This document shows positions 22,038 to 30,700 of a stretch of 49,588 bases of DNA, one piece after another. The DNA is from Planctomycetota bacterium (GTDB taxonomy: Bacteria; Planctomycetota; Planctomycetia; Gemmatales; Gemmataceae). The position numbers were made by a program, and so were the translations under genes. The DNA lies in NCBI GenBank assembly GCA_021413735.1, contig JAIOPV010000001.1:1-49588 (forward strand), in the 5' to 3' direction. Under the pieces are notes generated by a model. It saw nothing but the letters and a program-made list of their open reading frames with translations. It had not been told where the DNA came from and did no database searches. Position 1 is the first letter of the stretch; every line of letters starts with the position of its first letter.

Positions 22038-22838
22038 GTGACTGAAGTAGAGTGGCTGTCGAGTCCTTCCCCTGTACCGATGATGAAATATCTGAGGGGA
22101 GATGTTGTTGGAAAAGATGTGCAACATGCTGGCAGGACGCTCTTTCGAGTCCCGGACTACCCACATTCGAGAGTGAGCGACAGAAAAACCAGGCTCTTCA
22201 GTTGTGCTTGCTGTCGCCGAATTTGGCATCTACTGAACAGCGAGGCAAGCCGTCTTGCAGTCGAAGTTGCCGAGCAGTTCGCTGACGGGCAGGCAGCCGA
22301 AGAAGAGTTAAGCGAGGCGGGGGCGGCAGCGGGAGCCGTTGCGGAGGCAGCCTATGATGCTATCCACGATCCGCTCGAAACTGAGGCAGTAGCGGGTGGT
22401 ATCGAAGCAGTTGATTGGATACACGGGGCTTGGGAGCTTGCCAGTGATGGCTCTGCCGCTGAACGAGCGGCGGGTGATACGACCGCGCAACGTGCAGTGA
22501 ACTTGGTGGGATGGGAAGATGCAGCGAGGGCTGTCGGGCGGAGCCAGAAGTACGAGGGAGCTGAGGCTGCCGAGCACCGCATGCAAGCTGAACTACTCCG
22601 GTGTGTCGTTGGGAACCCATTCCGCCATGTGGGTGCTGACATCACGTGGCTCACGACAACAGTTCAGCAACTTGCCGCTGGAATTTATGCGGACCGTGCC
22701 TTCGACCGAATGCCGATCCTCGCTGACGCACTTCAGGACGCCGGTTGCGACAACGCCGACATCCTCGATCACTGCCGTTCGGAAGCTCCGCACGTTCGCG
22801 GCTGTTGGGTCGTCGATCTGCTGTTGGGGAAGTCGTGA
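22038..22838 (+). CDS. MTE-EW family paralogue (Gemmata-type, unknown function)
   Basis: 266 aa from GTG 22038. N-terminal MTEVEWLSSPSPVPMMKYL, then RKTRLFSCACCRRIWHLLN with a Cys pair, an Ala/Glu-rich helical middle, and the C-terminal ILADALQDAGCDNADILDHC with HVRGCWVVDLLLGKS. The start, Cys-Cys-Arg-Arg helix and closing GCWVVDLLLGK are features I recognise from a large paralogous family in Gemmata-type genomes. Residues about 24-46 look like an insertion relative to the usual layout. No enzyme motif. It is divergent from the thioesterase fragment and shares its duplicated promoter. Confidence 0.7.
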   Translation: MTEVEWLSSPSPVPMMKYLRGDVVGKDVQHAGRTLFRVPDYPHSRVSDRKTRLFSCACCRRIWHLLNSEASRLAVEVAEQFADGQAAEEELSEAGAAAGAVAEAAYDAIHDPLETEAVAGGIEAVDWIHGAWELASDGSAAERAAGDTTAQRAVNLVGWEDAARAVGRSQKYEGAEAAEHRMQAELLRCVVGNPFRHVGADITWLTTTVQQLAAGIYADRAFDRMPILADALQDAGCDNADILDHCRSEAPHVRGCWVVDLLLGKS

Positions 22839-22885
22839 CGGGTTGCGGCGTGGTACAATCGCGAGGAGCCGCACGAGGGTTGCCG

Positions 22886-23503
22886 ATGCCGTCGCCGTTT
22901 CCGGGAATGAACCCGTACCTCGAACAGCCGTCCGCATGGCAGGACTCCCAGACGCGATTTATCTCGCTCGCAGCCGAACTGCTCGGGGCACAGGTTCTCC
23001 CGAAGTATTACGTCAAGATCGATGAACAGCCTGATCTCTCCGTTCACCCCGTCGGAAATGGTCAGGCGTCTTCAATCGCCGCCCCTGGGTTGCTCACCGC
23101 GCCGTCCTCGGTGGGAATGCCTGTCGTCGTTGAGGAAGAGCGGTTGGCGTACCTCGAAATCATCGACCGGGTGAACCGCAAGGTGGTCACCGTTCTGGAA
23201 CTCCTCAGCCCATCGAACAAGCAAGTGAAGTCTGACCGCGATCAGTACCGGGCGAAGGTTCAACGGATACTCGCAAGTGGCACGAACTTCGTCGAGATCG
23301 ACTTGCTGCGGGGCGGATCACTCCACAGTGGCAATGAGGGCTGTTCTTGGGTCGTAATCGCCCGCTCTGTGTCTGGAAAGGCGTACCATAAAAAGGCAAA
23401 AAGCTCCACAATTTCCACGCCTTTGTTCTCCATGAATGAAAGGAGCCTCATAGCTACGTTGACCCAAGGACGCCGATGGGACCGGATTTCACCGATCGGT
23501 TGA
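22886..23503 (+). CDS. DUF4058 protein, 3'-truncated
   Basis: 205 aa from ATG 22886. MPSPFPGMNPYLEQPSAWQD is the signature start of DUF4058, and VTVLELLSPSNKQVKSDRDQ with NFVEIDLLRGG is its central core. After about residue 165 the expected C-terminal portion is missing and is replaced by a Lys/Ser-rich tail (AYHKKAKSSTIS) in AT-richer DNA. This marks a junction near 23340-23400, probably the left edge of the HUH/recombinase segment. Function of the family is unknown. Confidence 0.72.
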   Translation: MPSPFPGMNPYLEQPSAWQDSQTRFISLAAELLGAQVLPKYYVKIDEQPDLSVHPVGNGQASSIAAPGLLTAPSSVGMPVVVEEERLAYLEIIDRVNRKVVTVLELLSPSNKQVKSDRDQYRAKVQRILASGTNFVEIDLLRGGSLHSGNEGCSWVVIARSVSGKAYHKKAKSSTISTPLFSMNERSLIATLTQGRRWDRISPIG

Positions 23504-23638
23504 GCTATTTCGGAATTGTTAATTTTGCTACATCCACGCCGACTATTCGATCAAGGCTCGATAGAAACCGACCACCTGTTCGATTCCCAAAAACAGCCCA
23601 ATCTGAATGCCAGACAAGGAGTTTCGCTGTGAATGAAT

Positions 23639-24331
23639 TTATGGAACCTCCTCGCATATCTTGGCGATGAGTGCATCGTCACATCGTTCGGTGACGTATT
23701 GATTGTAATTTTGTGACATATACATGATTTTTCGATAAATTCCCTTCCTTGGAAGATAGTCTTCCGGATTCTTTTCATAATATTTTAAGACATATTCAGT
23801 GACCTTTTTCGGGTTGATAATCGCGTCGCAATATCCCTCGTGTTTCTGGAAAGTGATGTTCGCGTGTCGCAGCAAGGCGTTTCCCCATCGGAGCAACACA
23901 AACTCTTTCTCAACTTGTTTGTCAGTCAAAAGATGCCAATTGCCATGCAACAGCCCGTGTTGCATTTCTAGTGTGTGGATGTACGCTAATGGTCCGAATC
24001 TGGCACGGAGCCCTCGCCAGAAATATTCATTGATTGTTTTTTTCGTTCTCCTGGGGACTGGTTTGTAATACGGCAACACAAGAAATGTTTGATAGCAGTG
24101 AAGTACGAAACATGTATGTGGAGCTACTTCGTGAATTTTCCATTTTCGGTACCAAGAACATCGCTTGCAGTACGGTGATTTACAGCATGGAGATTGAATA
24201 ATCTGACCATTCGGAAGTAAGAACGCTTTATTCAAGTAAGGGCATTTTGGTTCCAAAATCTCTTTTGGCTTCATTTGTGCCAGTGCCTCCGGTGCCCATA
24301 GGTATATATTAAGGTGTTGCTCGTGGGTCAT
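23639..24331 (-). CDS. HUH-type Rep-like replication/transfer protein
   Basis: 230 aa in visibly AT-rich DNA. Residues 49-58 (CCKSPYCKRC) give a zinc-ribbon-like cluster with C30. EMQHGLLHGNWHLL (122-135) sits where rolling-circle Rep proteins of the ORF2/G2P-like group carry the metal-binding HUH histidines, here as H129-G-N-W-H133. TEYVLKYYEK (178-187) supplies the candidate catalytic Tyr. The upstream YFWRGLRARFGPLAYIHTLE is the usual pre-motif helix-strand. Such enzymes nick and join single-stranded DNA for plasmid replication or transposition. The spacing of the His pair is non-standard (HxxxH), so activity is uncertain. Confidence 0.6.
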   Translation of the reverse strand: MTHEQHLNIYLWAPEALAQMKPKEILEPKCPYLNKAFLLPNGQIIQSPCCKSPYCKRCSWYRKWKIHEVAPHTCFVLHCYQTFLVLPYYKPVPRRTKKTINEYFWRGLRARFGPLAYIHTLEMQHGLLHGNWHLLTDKQVEKEFVLLRWGNALLRHANITFQKHEGYCDAIINPKKVTEYVLKYYEKNPEDYLPRKGIYRKIMYMSQNYNQYVTERCDDALIAKICEEVP

Positions 24332-24459
24332 TTTCCTGTAGGTTACTTATATCATGCGTTTGCTCGGTCAAATGGGGAATTCGTGGGGATGGCTATGATT
24401 CTAAAGAACCATCAACGGTTGTCGCCATAAGTCATGGCAAATGAGTAACTTGGGGCAAA

Positions 24460-25218
24460 ATGAGCGTAAAAGCCGTTTCCTATTTGCGGGTATCGGGCAA
24501 AGGGCAAGTTGAAGGCGACGGTTTCGAGCGTCAACGGGTCGCAATTCAGTTGCATGCACAGCAGCATGGGCTCGAAATCGTTCGTGAATACCGCGAAGAA
24601 GGGATCAGTGGGACGCGGGACGCCGACGAACGCCCTGCTCTTTCGGAGCTGTTGGCTGAAATCGCAGGTTGTGGCGTGCAGATTGTTCTTGTCGAACGTG
24701 CTGACCGTTTGGCTCGTGATTTGATCCTCGGAGAGCTATTGCTGGCGGAGTTCCGGAAGTTGGAGGTTGCTGTCATCGCCGTTGATGCTGGCGTTGATCT
24801 CACCGCCGCAGATGCGGACCCAACGAAGAAGTTGATTCGGCAGATTCTGGGAGCATTGTCGGAGTGGGAAAAGACCGCGTTGGTGCTGAAATTGCGAGTG
24901 GCAAGGCAGCGAATGCGACGCTTCAGTGGACGTTGTGAGGGCGACAAGCCGTTTGGGTTCAAACCCGGTGAAGCGGCAATTCTACTTCGGATTACGGAAT
25001 TGTCTCGTAAACCACGAAACGGCAAGCAATTGAGTGCCGGACGAATTGCGAAAATCTTGAACCACGAAGAACGTCCCACACGGTCCGGGAAGCCCTGGAG
25101 CCGTGGGTCAGTGTGGGTGATCTTACAGCGGGTAAAGGGTCGGAGCCGAAGCATTCACACCGGGGTCACGCCATCTGCTTTGGACGCTGATAGTCGAAGA
25201 CGTATCGGTAAATCGTGA
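24460..25218 (+). CDS. Serine recombinase (resolvase family)
   Basis: 252 aa from ATG 24460. The catalytic domain has YLRVSGKGQVEGDGFERQ (nucleophile S12), EEGISGTRDADERPAL and VERADRLARDLI (catalytic Arg pair). LSEWEKTALVLKLRVARQRM is the long E helix, and LSAGRIAKILNHEERPTRSG a short recombinase/HTH domain. It is compact and lacks the large C-terminal domain of phage serine integrases. Its last 53 bp overlap, tail to tail, the larger recombinase on the other strand. It is divergent from the HUH gene across a 128-bp AT-rich spacer. Confidence 0.88.
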   Translation: MSVKAVSYLRVSGKGQVEGDGFERQRVAIQLHAQQHGLEIVREYREEGISGTRDADERPALSELLAEIAGCGVQIVLVERADRLARDLILGELLLAEFRKLEVAVIAVDAGVDLTAADADPTKKLIRQILGALSEWEKTALVLKLRVARQRMRRFSGRCEGDKPFGFKPGEAAILLRITELSRKPRNGKQLSAGRIAKILNHEERPTRSGKPWSRGSVWVILQRVKGRSRSIHTGVTPSALDADSRRRIGKS

Positions 25219-26890
25219 TGCGATCCAACCCGGTTGCCGCCATGATTTCCTTGTAAGACTGTCCTTCTTCCAACCGCATCCGTTTGCATGTCGTTTTGAT
25301 TTTGCCAAGCGGGTCGGTATCCACTGGAAACCCCACGTCGGGGGTCAAGCCATTACGCACCAAATCCGGTAGTTTTTCAAATTCACCTCGCTGCATCTTG
25401 TAATGGCAACCGCCGTCAACCACGCGACCCGCTTTGAGGGTGTAGTAGAACAGGTGCGTCTGCCCGTCTTTCAGTGTGATAAGTGAAAGCACATACTTGC
25501 CACTGTACTTGTCGCCCACCACTCGCACGTCAATGCCAACAACAACTTGCCGAATTGTCATCCGCAAGGCACGACGCATAGTTTCCAACTCTTCGCCCTT
25601 TGCAGTCTTCAGTGCGTCCACCAACCGCTGACCATGCAGAAAGTGACTTTGAAGCGGAACACTTGCCGCATCTGCCTTTTCACTTGCTGTCCGGTGACGT
25701 TTTTTGAGGGTGGTCAATTCATCAAGATAGCCTTCCTCGATCAAAGATGAATCTGCTTTGATCTTGGCGTCTAGGATTCGGATTTGCCGCTCTAACGCAT
25801 CGGCTTGTGCTTTAACCGTTGCGTAGCCATCATCTTGCTTGGTGCAGAGTCTGACTTCCTTCACCCACCAAAGGAAAGCTCGCTCAAACGGTTCGTATTT
25901 GAAGCCGGGTGTGGTTCTCCGAGCAGGTTGAAGGTATCCAGTAAAGTTTGTCGCTCGATAGGAACACTGTTCGCCATTTTGCCACACCAACCCAGTGAAC
26001 AGGTTGGATACCTTTTTCGTGATTTTTCCTCTTTCACACCGGCGGGCCAGCATCGCATTACGGTTCTGTTGCCAAACTTCTTCGGTCACGACGGACGGAA
26101 AGTATCCTCTCACTACGGGACCGGCATTCACACGCTTGCCGTCATTCATTTGCTGCGGTTGAAAATCACCCATCACAGCTCGTGATGACAGAATTTTGAC
26201 CACATAGCTTTCATGCCACATTTTCGCGGGGCTGATGGGTTGCACTTTCTCGCCATTTAGCCTCTTCGTGATGCTCTGCGTGCCAAATCCCTGAACAGAC
26301 AAGGCGAAGATACGACGAACGACGTCCGCTTTCGTGGTGTTTTCGACCAATTTGCCATCCACGACTTGCACCCACGCTGGAACTTTCGCAGTCAACGGTT
26401 TTTCCGCGAGCGATTGGCGACGTCGTTGCCAGTTGTCGAGTGAACGAAAGCTCTTCGTTTTCGATTCCGAGTGTGCCCTTTGGAATTCCGCGTCGATCAA
26501 CCAGTGAGTGACTTCATAGTTTTCAGCGGTGAACTCGACATTGGTGAAAAGAGTTACGATGCGAATGCCATGATCCAACAACAATTCCCGAACGAGAGCC
26601 TGCCCGTGAAAGAGATGTTCACGGCTCAAACGATCAAGGCTTTCGACCAGCAGGTACGAACCGCGTTCGATCTGCTTTTCGCGGCAGGCTTGAAGAAATA
26701 GCCCTAATTTCCCACGCTTTCGATGCGTGCCATGGAAGCCACTCAGCCCCTCATCGAAGTAGTTGGATTGTTCATCCAGAGAAACGCCCTTTTGCTTGCA
26801 CCATTGGTGGGCGAGTTCAAGCTGACGGAGAAGCGAATTGCCCTTTTCTTGACGTTTTTGCGAGAATCGACCGTAAAAGTATGCTTTCAA
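25166..26890 (-). CDS. Large serine recombinase
   Basis: 574 aa from ATG 26890. Catalytic domain: YGRFSQKRQEKGNSLLRQL (R8, S10), FDEGLSGFHG and ESLDRLSREH. Recombinase domain at about 175-290 (VRRIFALSVQGFGTQSITKR, then WHESYVVKILSSRAVMG). A degenerate zinc-ribbon (NLFTGLVWQNGEQC) is followed by a coiled coil (ALERQIRILDAKIKADSSL). The C-terminal HTH is YKEIMAATGLDRITIYRYVF. Such enzymes integrate and excise mobile elements; the att site is usually beside the gene's 5' end, here about 26891-27000. Base use is closer to moderate GC than the chromosome around it. Confidence 0.88.
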   Translation of the reverse strand: MKAYFYGRFSQKRQEKGNSLLRQLELAHQWCKQKGVSLDEQSNYFDEGLSGFHGTHRKRGKLGLFLQACREKQIERGSYLLVESLDRLSREHLFHGQALVRELLLDHGIRIVTLFTNVEFTAENYEVTHWLIDAEFQRAHSESKTKSFRSLDNWQRRRQSLAEKPLTAKVPAWVQVVDGKLVENTTKADVVRRIFALSVQGFGTQSITKRLNGEKVQPISPAKMWHESYVVKILSSRAVMGDFQPQQMNDGKRVNAGPVVRGYFPSVVTEEVWQQNRNAMLARRCERGKITKKVSNLFTGLVWQNGEQCSYRATNFTGYLQPARRTTPGFKYEPFERAFLWWVKEVRLCTKQDDGYATVKAQADALERQIRILDAKIKADSSLIEEGYLDELTTLKKRHRTASEKADAASVPLQSHFLHGQRLVDALKTAKGEELETMRRALRMTIRQVVVGIDVRVVGDKYSGKYVLSLITLKDGQTHLFYYTLKAGRVVDGGCHYKMQRGEFEKLPDLVRNGLTPDVGFPVDTDPLGKIKTTCKRMRLEEGQSYKEIMAATGLDRITIYRYVFDYQRPKQMA

Positions 26891-26971
26891 ATCAGGAACC
26901 TCAGAGAATCGGATATACCCTCATTTTACCTTGATTTCGCCGGTTCTCCGGTTTTTCAAGATTGTTCAAGG

Positions 26972-26983
26972 ATGTTGCCAACA
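26972..26983 (+). other. 12-bp ATGTTGCCAACA, possible recombination core
   Basis: This 12-mer also occurs at 21821-21832. Both lie exactly where similarity between thioesterase fragments and the complete gene breaks off, and this copy is 82 bp from the start of the large serine recombinase. It is a candidate crossover core; chance has not been excluded. Bases 26891-27000 otherwise hold no gene. Confidence 0.35.
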
Positions 26984-27000
26984 CCCTGATTTTACCCCCT

Positions 27001-27081
27001 TTAGTTCGTGCCGTGTCGGTTCGTGTCCTTCGGCATCATGGGCAGTTGAATTGCGATGTAAGGCTTGCTCGGTTCGGACAT
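27001..27081 (-). pseudogene. Thioesterase 5' fragment, copy 3
   Basis: ATG 27081 opens MSEPSKPYIAIQLPMMPKD and follows the first 22 or so codons of the thioesterase, then hits TAA at 27001. The spacer to about 27130 again has the GGTAAACTGC and CCGA-CCCA blocks of the other two copies, but is more diverged. Confidence 0.7.
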
Positions 27082-27659
27082 GCTGACTCCCGATTCGGTG
27101 GCGATGATGGTAAACTGCGGAACCGACCCCACCGAGACCAGATGTTGGTGAAGTCGCTTCGCGGAATGCCTTTGCCATTCTCGTGGAGTTCGCCGAGCGC
27201 GAATTGCGCCGGCATGTGTCCCTGTTCTGCAGCCAGACGGAACCACGTCACGGCCGATACCTCGTCTTTCGTATCGGCGAACAGACCCAAGTTGTACTGG
27301 GCAGTCATGTCGCCTTTGAGAGACGCCTTGCGATACCAGCGAACCGCTTCTGCTCGGTCTTGGGGAACACCGGTCCCATTCGCATAGATCGCGCCGAGAC
27401 TCACCTCCGCGCCGGTGTGATCCTGGGCAGCCGCTTTCCGGAACCACCTCAGCGCCGCGGCATCGTCCTTCGCGACCCCGTCCCCGGCCACGTACTTGCG
27501 GGCGAGTTCAAACTGAGCCGGAGCATCGCCCTTCTCGGCCTTCGCAATCAGGTCGGCATGGTCGGCAGCAGGCGTGATCGCCGACACGAGGAGAAACAAC
27601 GCCGCGAAAGTGACTCGGAGCGATGTCGAGAGGCTGCGGTCGTTGGTGAGAAGAAGCAT
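27036..27659 (-). CDS. Sel1-repeat secreted protein, 3'-truncated
   Basis: 207 aa from ATG 27659, with a signal peptide (LRVTFAALFLLVSAITPAAD). It has four Sel1 repeats (for example AQFELARKYVAGDGVAKDDA and AVRWYRKASLKGDMTAQYNL), ending part-way through the next one at ENGKGIPRSDF. From about 27150 downward the frame reads through the duplicated thioesterase spacer, so the last 35 residues are foreign. Sel1 proteins act as scaffolds for protein contacts, often periplasmic. The gene was probably cut when the fragment was inserted. Confidence 0.7.
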   Translation of the reverse strand: MLLLTNDRSLSTSLRVTFAALFLLVSAITPAADHADLIAKAEKGDAPAQFELARKYVAGDGVAKDDAAALRWFRKAAAQDHTGAEVSLGAIYANGTGVPQDRAEAVRWYRKASLKGDMTAQYNLGLFADTKDEVSAVTWFRLAAEQGHMPAQFALGELHENGKGIPRSDFTNIWSRWGRFRSLPSSPPNRESACPNRASLTSQFNCP

Positions 27660-27774
27660 GGTGAGAAGAAGGGGTGAGAGGAATTGGAGTACACGGCAAG
27701 ATGCCGCTTGAACGGCGGATTCCTCGTGCCGCGATTCCAAGGGAAGCCACACACCGCGAGACTCCGATCTTCCC

Positions 27775-30700
27775 TCACTTTACCGAGAATCGGCGCACAA
27801 TCTCGGTCAGATTACCCTGCCGGTCCTTCACGGAAACAGTCACCGTTCCACTGGCCAGATTCTTGATCGGGCGAGCCAACGGCAATTCCCAGATGCTCCC
27901 GGGCATCGTCTTGAATTTCGCCGCAAGGTTCTCACCAGCCGGTACGCCATCGACCGCGAAATCGGTCACGACGCGGAAACTGTCCGTGTCCAATCCCGAA
28001 TCGTAGTCGTGCATCCCGACCAGAACGCGCGTCAGTTCCGCATTGGCTCCGGCACGCGGATAGGTGAGCGTGAGCGTCGGGCGGCTGTCATCCTGCAACC
28101 ACCCGTTGCCCCGTGCGGTTGGCTGGGCAGCGTCGAAATCGAGGTCGATTGGACAACCCAGGTCGATCCAACGAACCAGGGTGCGGCGGTCCTCGTCGCT
28201 CAACGGCGGCACCTTGATTTTCTTCCCATCGGGTCGCTCGTAGCTGCCAGCGATGGCTTCCGGTGGCGGCATAATGATACCGCTGTACGCGAGGTTGACC
28301 AGTCGGCGATTCTCCGGCTTGTTGGCGAATGGCTGCCCCTTGTACCGCAGCGAATCCGGGTCACCCGGATTCGTCTCGCAGGCAAAGTCTTCGTTGTTCC
28401 AACCGTCGAGACGTTCACCGTAGAGTTTCCAGACGAGCAAGCTGCGGCGTGCCTGGAACAGACGGACATAACGCGATGCCTGCGGGTGCGCCCAGTTGCC
28501 AACCGGTGACTTGTGGCCGAACTGTCCCGCGTGGTCGAGGGCCAAACGGAAGAACGTTCCCGGCACCTTGCCCGGTGGTCCGGAGACGAGGCCACCCAAA
28601 CTTCCCGGCCCCTGCATGAGCGTGTCATCGTCGAGTACGAGATTGCCCGCCGGTTTCTCGATGGTTCGCGTGTGACACGCGACGCAGCTTCGATCGAGGA
28701 TCGGCTTCACATCGCGGTAATGCTCAACGTTCTTCACACCCTTCTCGAACCGCAGCCCGGTTTCATTCTTCGCGTCCCACTGCTTGCTCGACTCATCGGC
28801 CTTCTTGCTCGTGAGCAGCGGCGTCTGTTTGGTCAGATCGAATGGCTGATACTCCGGCTTGGCGGCAGCGGTGAGGTTGAAGTCGGTGGGCTTCTGGCTG
28901 TGGGAATGGCAACCACCGCAATCATTGCGGATCTCGCCGGGGCGAACCTGATGCCAGGTTTGCGCCATGTTCAACACCATGCCATTCTTGTCGAGTGTCT
29001 GGAACGTGAACGGCAGGTCGGCCGGAATCTTCGCGAGGAAACTCGTGTCGGGGTTGCCGTCGGGGTCGAGCGGTTGCGATTCACCCGTGAACTTGCGGAG
29101 TGGGAATTCGCCGAGGATGCGCAACCGTTCGTTGGCGGCGTTCCACCAGAGTCGCTTCCCCTTGCCGGTGTGGCGTGGGTCGGTCGTCGGCTCCGTCACC
29201 AGAATGCGCACGGCGTGGATTTCGCTGTTCTCGTAACGGCAAGCGTCTGCCCCTTGCACGAACCAGTTGCCCGAGATGCCGGTGTAGGCGAGTGTGCCCA
29301 AACCCTGGAACGGGTCGTTGCCGCCCGCGTAAGCGGCTGTCACCTTGCCGTTCGGGACGGTGCCGTGCGGATAACTTTCGCGCTTGTAGAAACTGCTGGT
29401 CCCGACGAGGCCGAACGGCGTGCCCGCCGGTAGATGGGGAGAAGCCTTGCCGTCGTTGGGCACTGCCGCGAGCGGCTTCGGTTGGTCCACCCCGTAGATG
29501 CGTTTGTAGGGCACGAGCGCACGCGGCCACTGCTCGTTGTAATTCGGGTCGTTCTTGATGAGCAGCATCTGGCCGGGTTCGTCGATCGCCTTCCCCGATT
29601 TGATGAGGTAGATGCCGCTGTCGATGGCGGGCTTCTTGATGCCGTTGTTGCTGTTCACCGGCCCCGGCGACCAGACCGCGAGCAAGTGATTGTCGGGTGC
29701 GCCGGAGGGGTGCGTCACCTTCCCGACTCGCGGCGACTTCTGATCGGCGGGATCGGCAGGACGAGCTGCGGAATCGAAAGCGGTGGCGAAGGTGGTGAGC
29801 CGTTCCAGACCCTGCGGCGTGAAGGGAATGCGGTTGTACTCGGTCCCGTTGTACGGGAGGTTTCGCGCATCCTTGGGAAACGCGGAACCAAAGAACGGCT
29901 GTCCGACGGGCGCATTCGCCGCCATTTTGTAGAAGGTGCCGAAGCCGAGGTTGTTGAGGTTGTAATACTCCTCGACCACGATCTGCTCGTCGGAGAGTTG
30001 CGTCATGAAGTGATAGGCCGTGTCGCCCGATGGCCCGAAGGCGCTGACGAGCGGTGCCCAGTTGGTGCCGTCGGGGTGGATGGTCCACACCGCCCACAGC
30101 CGGAGATCGCGAAGCCCTTGCGACTCGTAGCTGGTGAACATCACCCGACCGTCCTTGAGGATCGTGGGGTGAAGCGCGGAGTTCACGTTCATGTGGCCGA
30201 TCGACTCGACGTTGCTCCGCGAGTCGGCCGCAGCCTGCGCGGCAGGCTCGCTTGGCTGCGGAACATCGTCCATGACGAACAGTTGCAACGTGGTCGGCGT
30301 GTAGCCCTTGGTGGGCTGGTAGCCATTCCGGTTGCTCGTGAACATCACTTTGCCGCCAGGCAGCGGGCACGGGCCGAGGTTGAACACACCCGGCGGCTTC
30401 AGACCCCTGGCAGTCACGCCGGTGTTTGGGGTGAATGTCTGCTGCGTCAACTGCACAATCTTCTTCGTCTTGACGTGCAACTTGAAAATGTCGGCACTCT
30501 CAACGGTCGGTTTCTCGCTCCCGGGTTTCGTGACGTTGTGGAACCGAGCGAAGTAAACCCATTCCCCGTCGAAGGAGACGAACGGATCGGCGATCGCGTC
30601 GTCGCCAGCCGCAACGAGGACTTCCTCCGTGCCGTCGGGATGGAGCAGCATCAGGTCGGAGCCGGGTTCGGCTCGCAGCGGTGCGAAGACTTCGGCCCAG

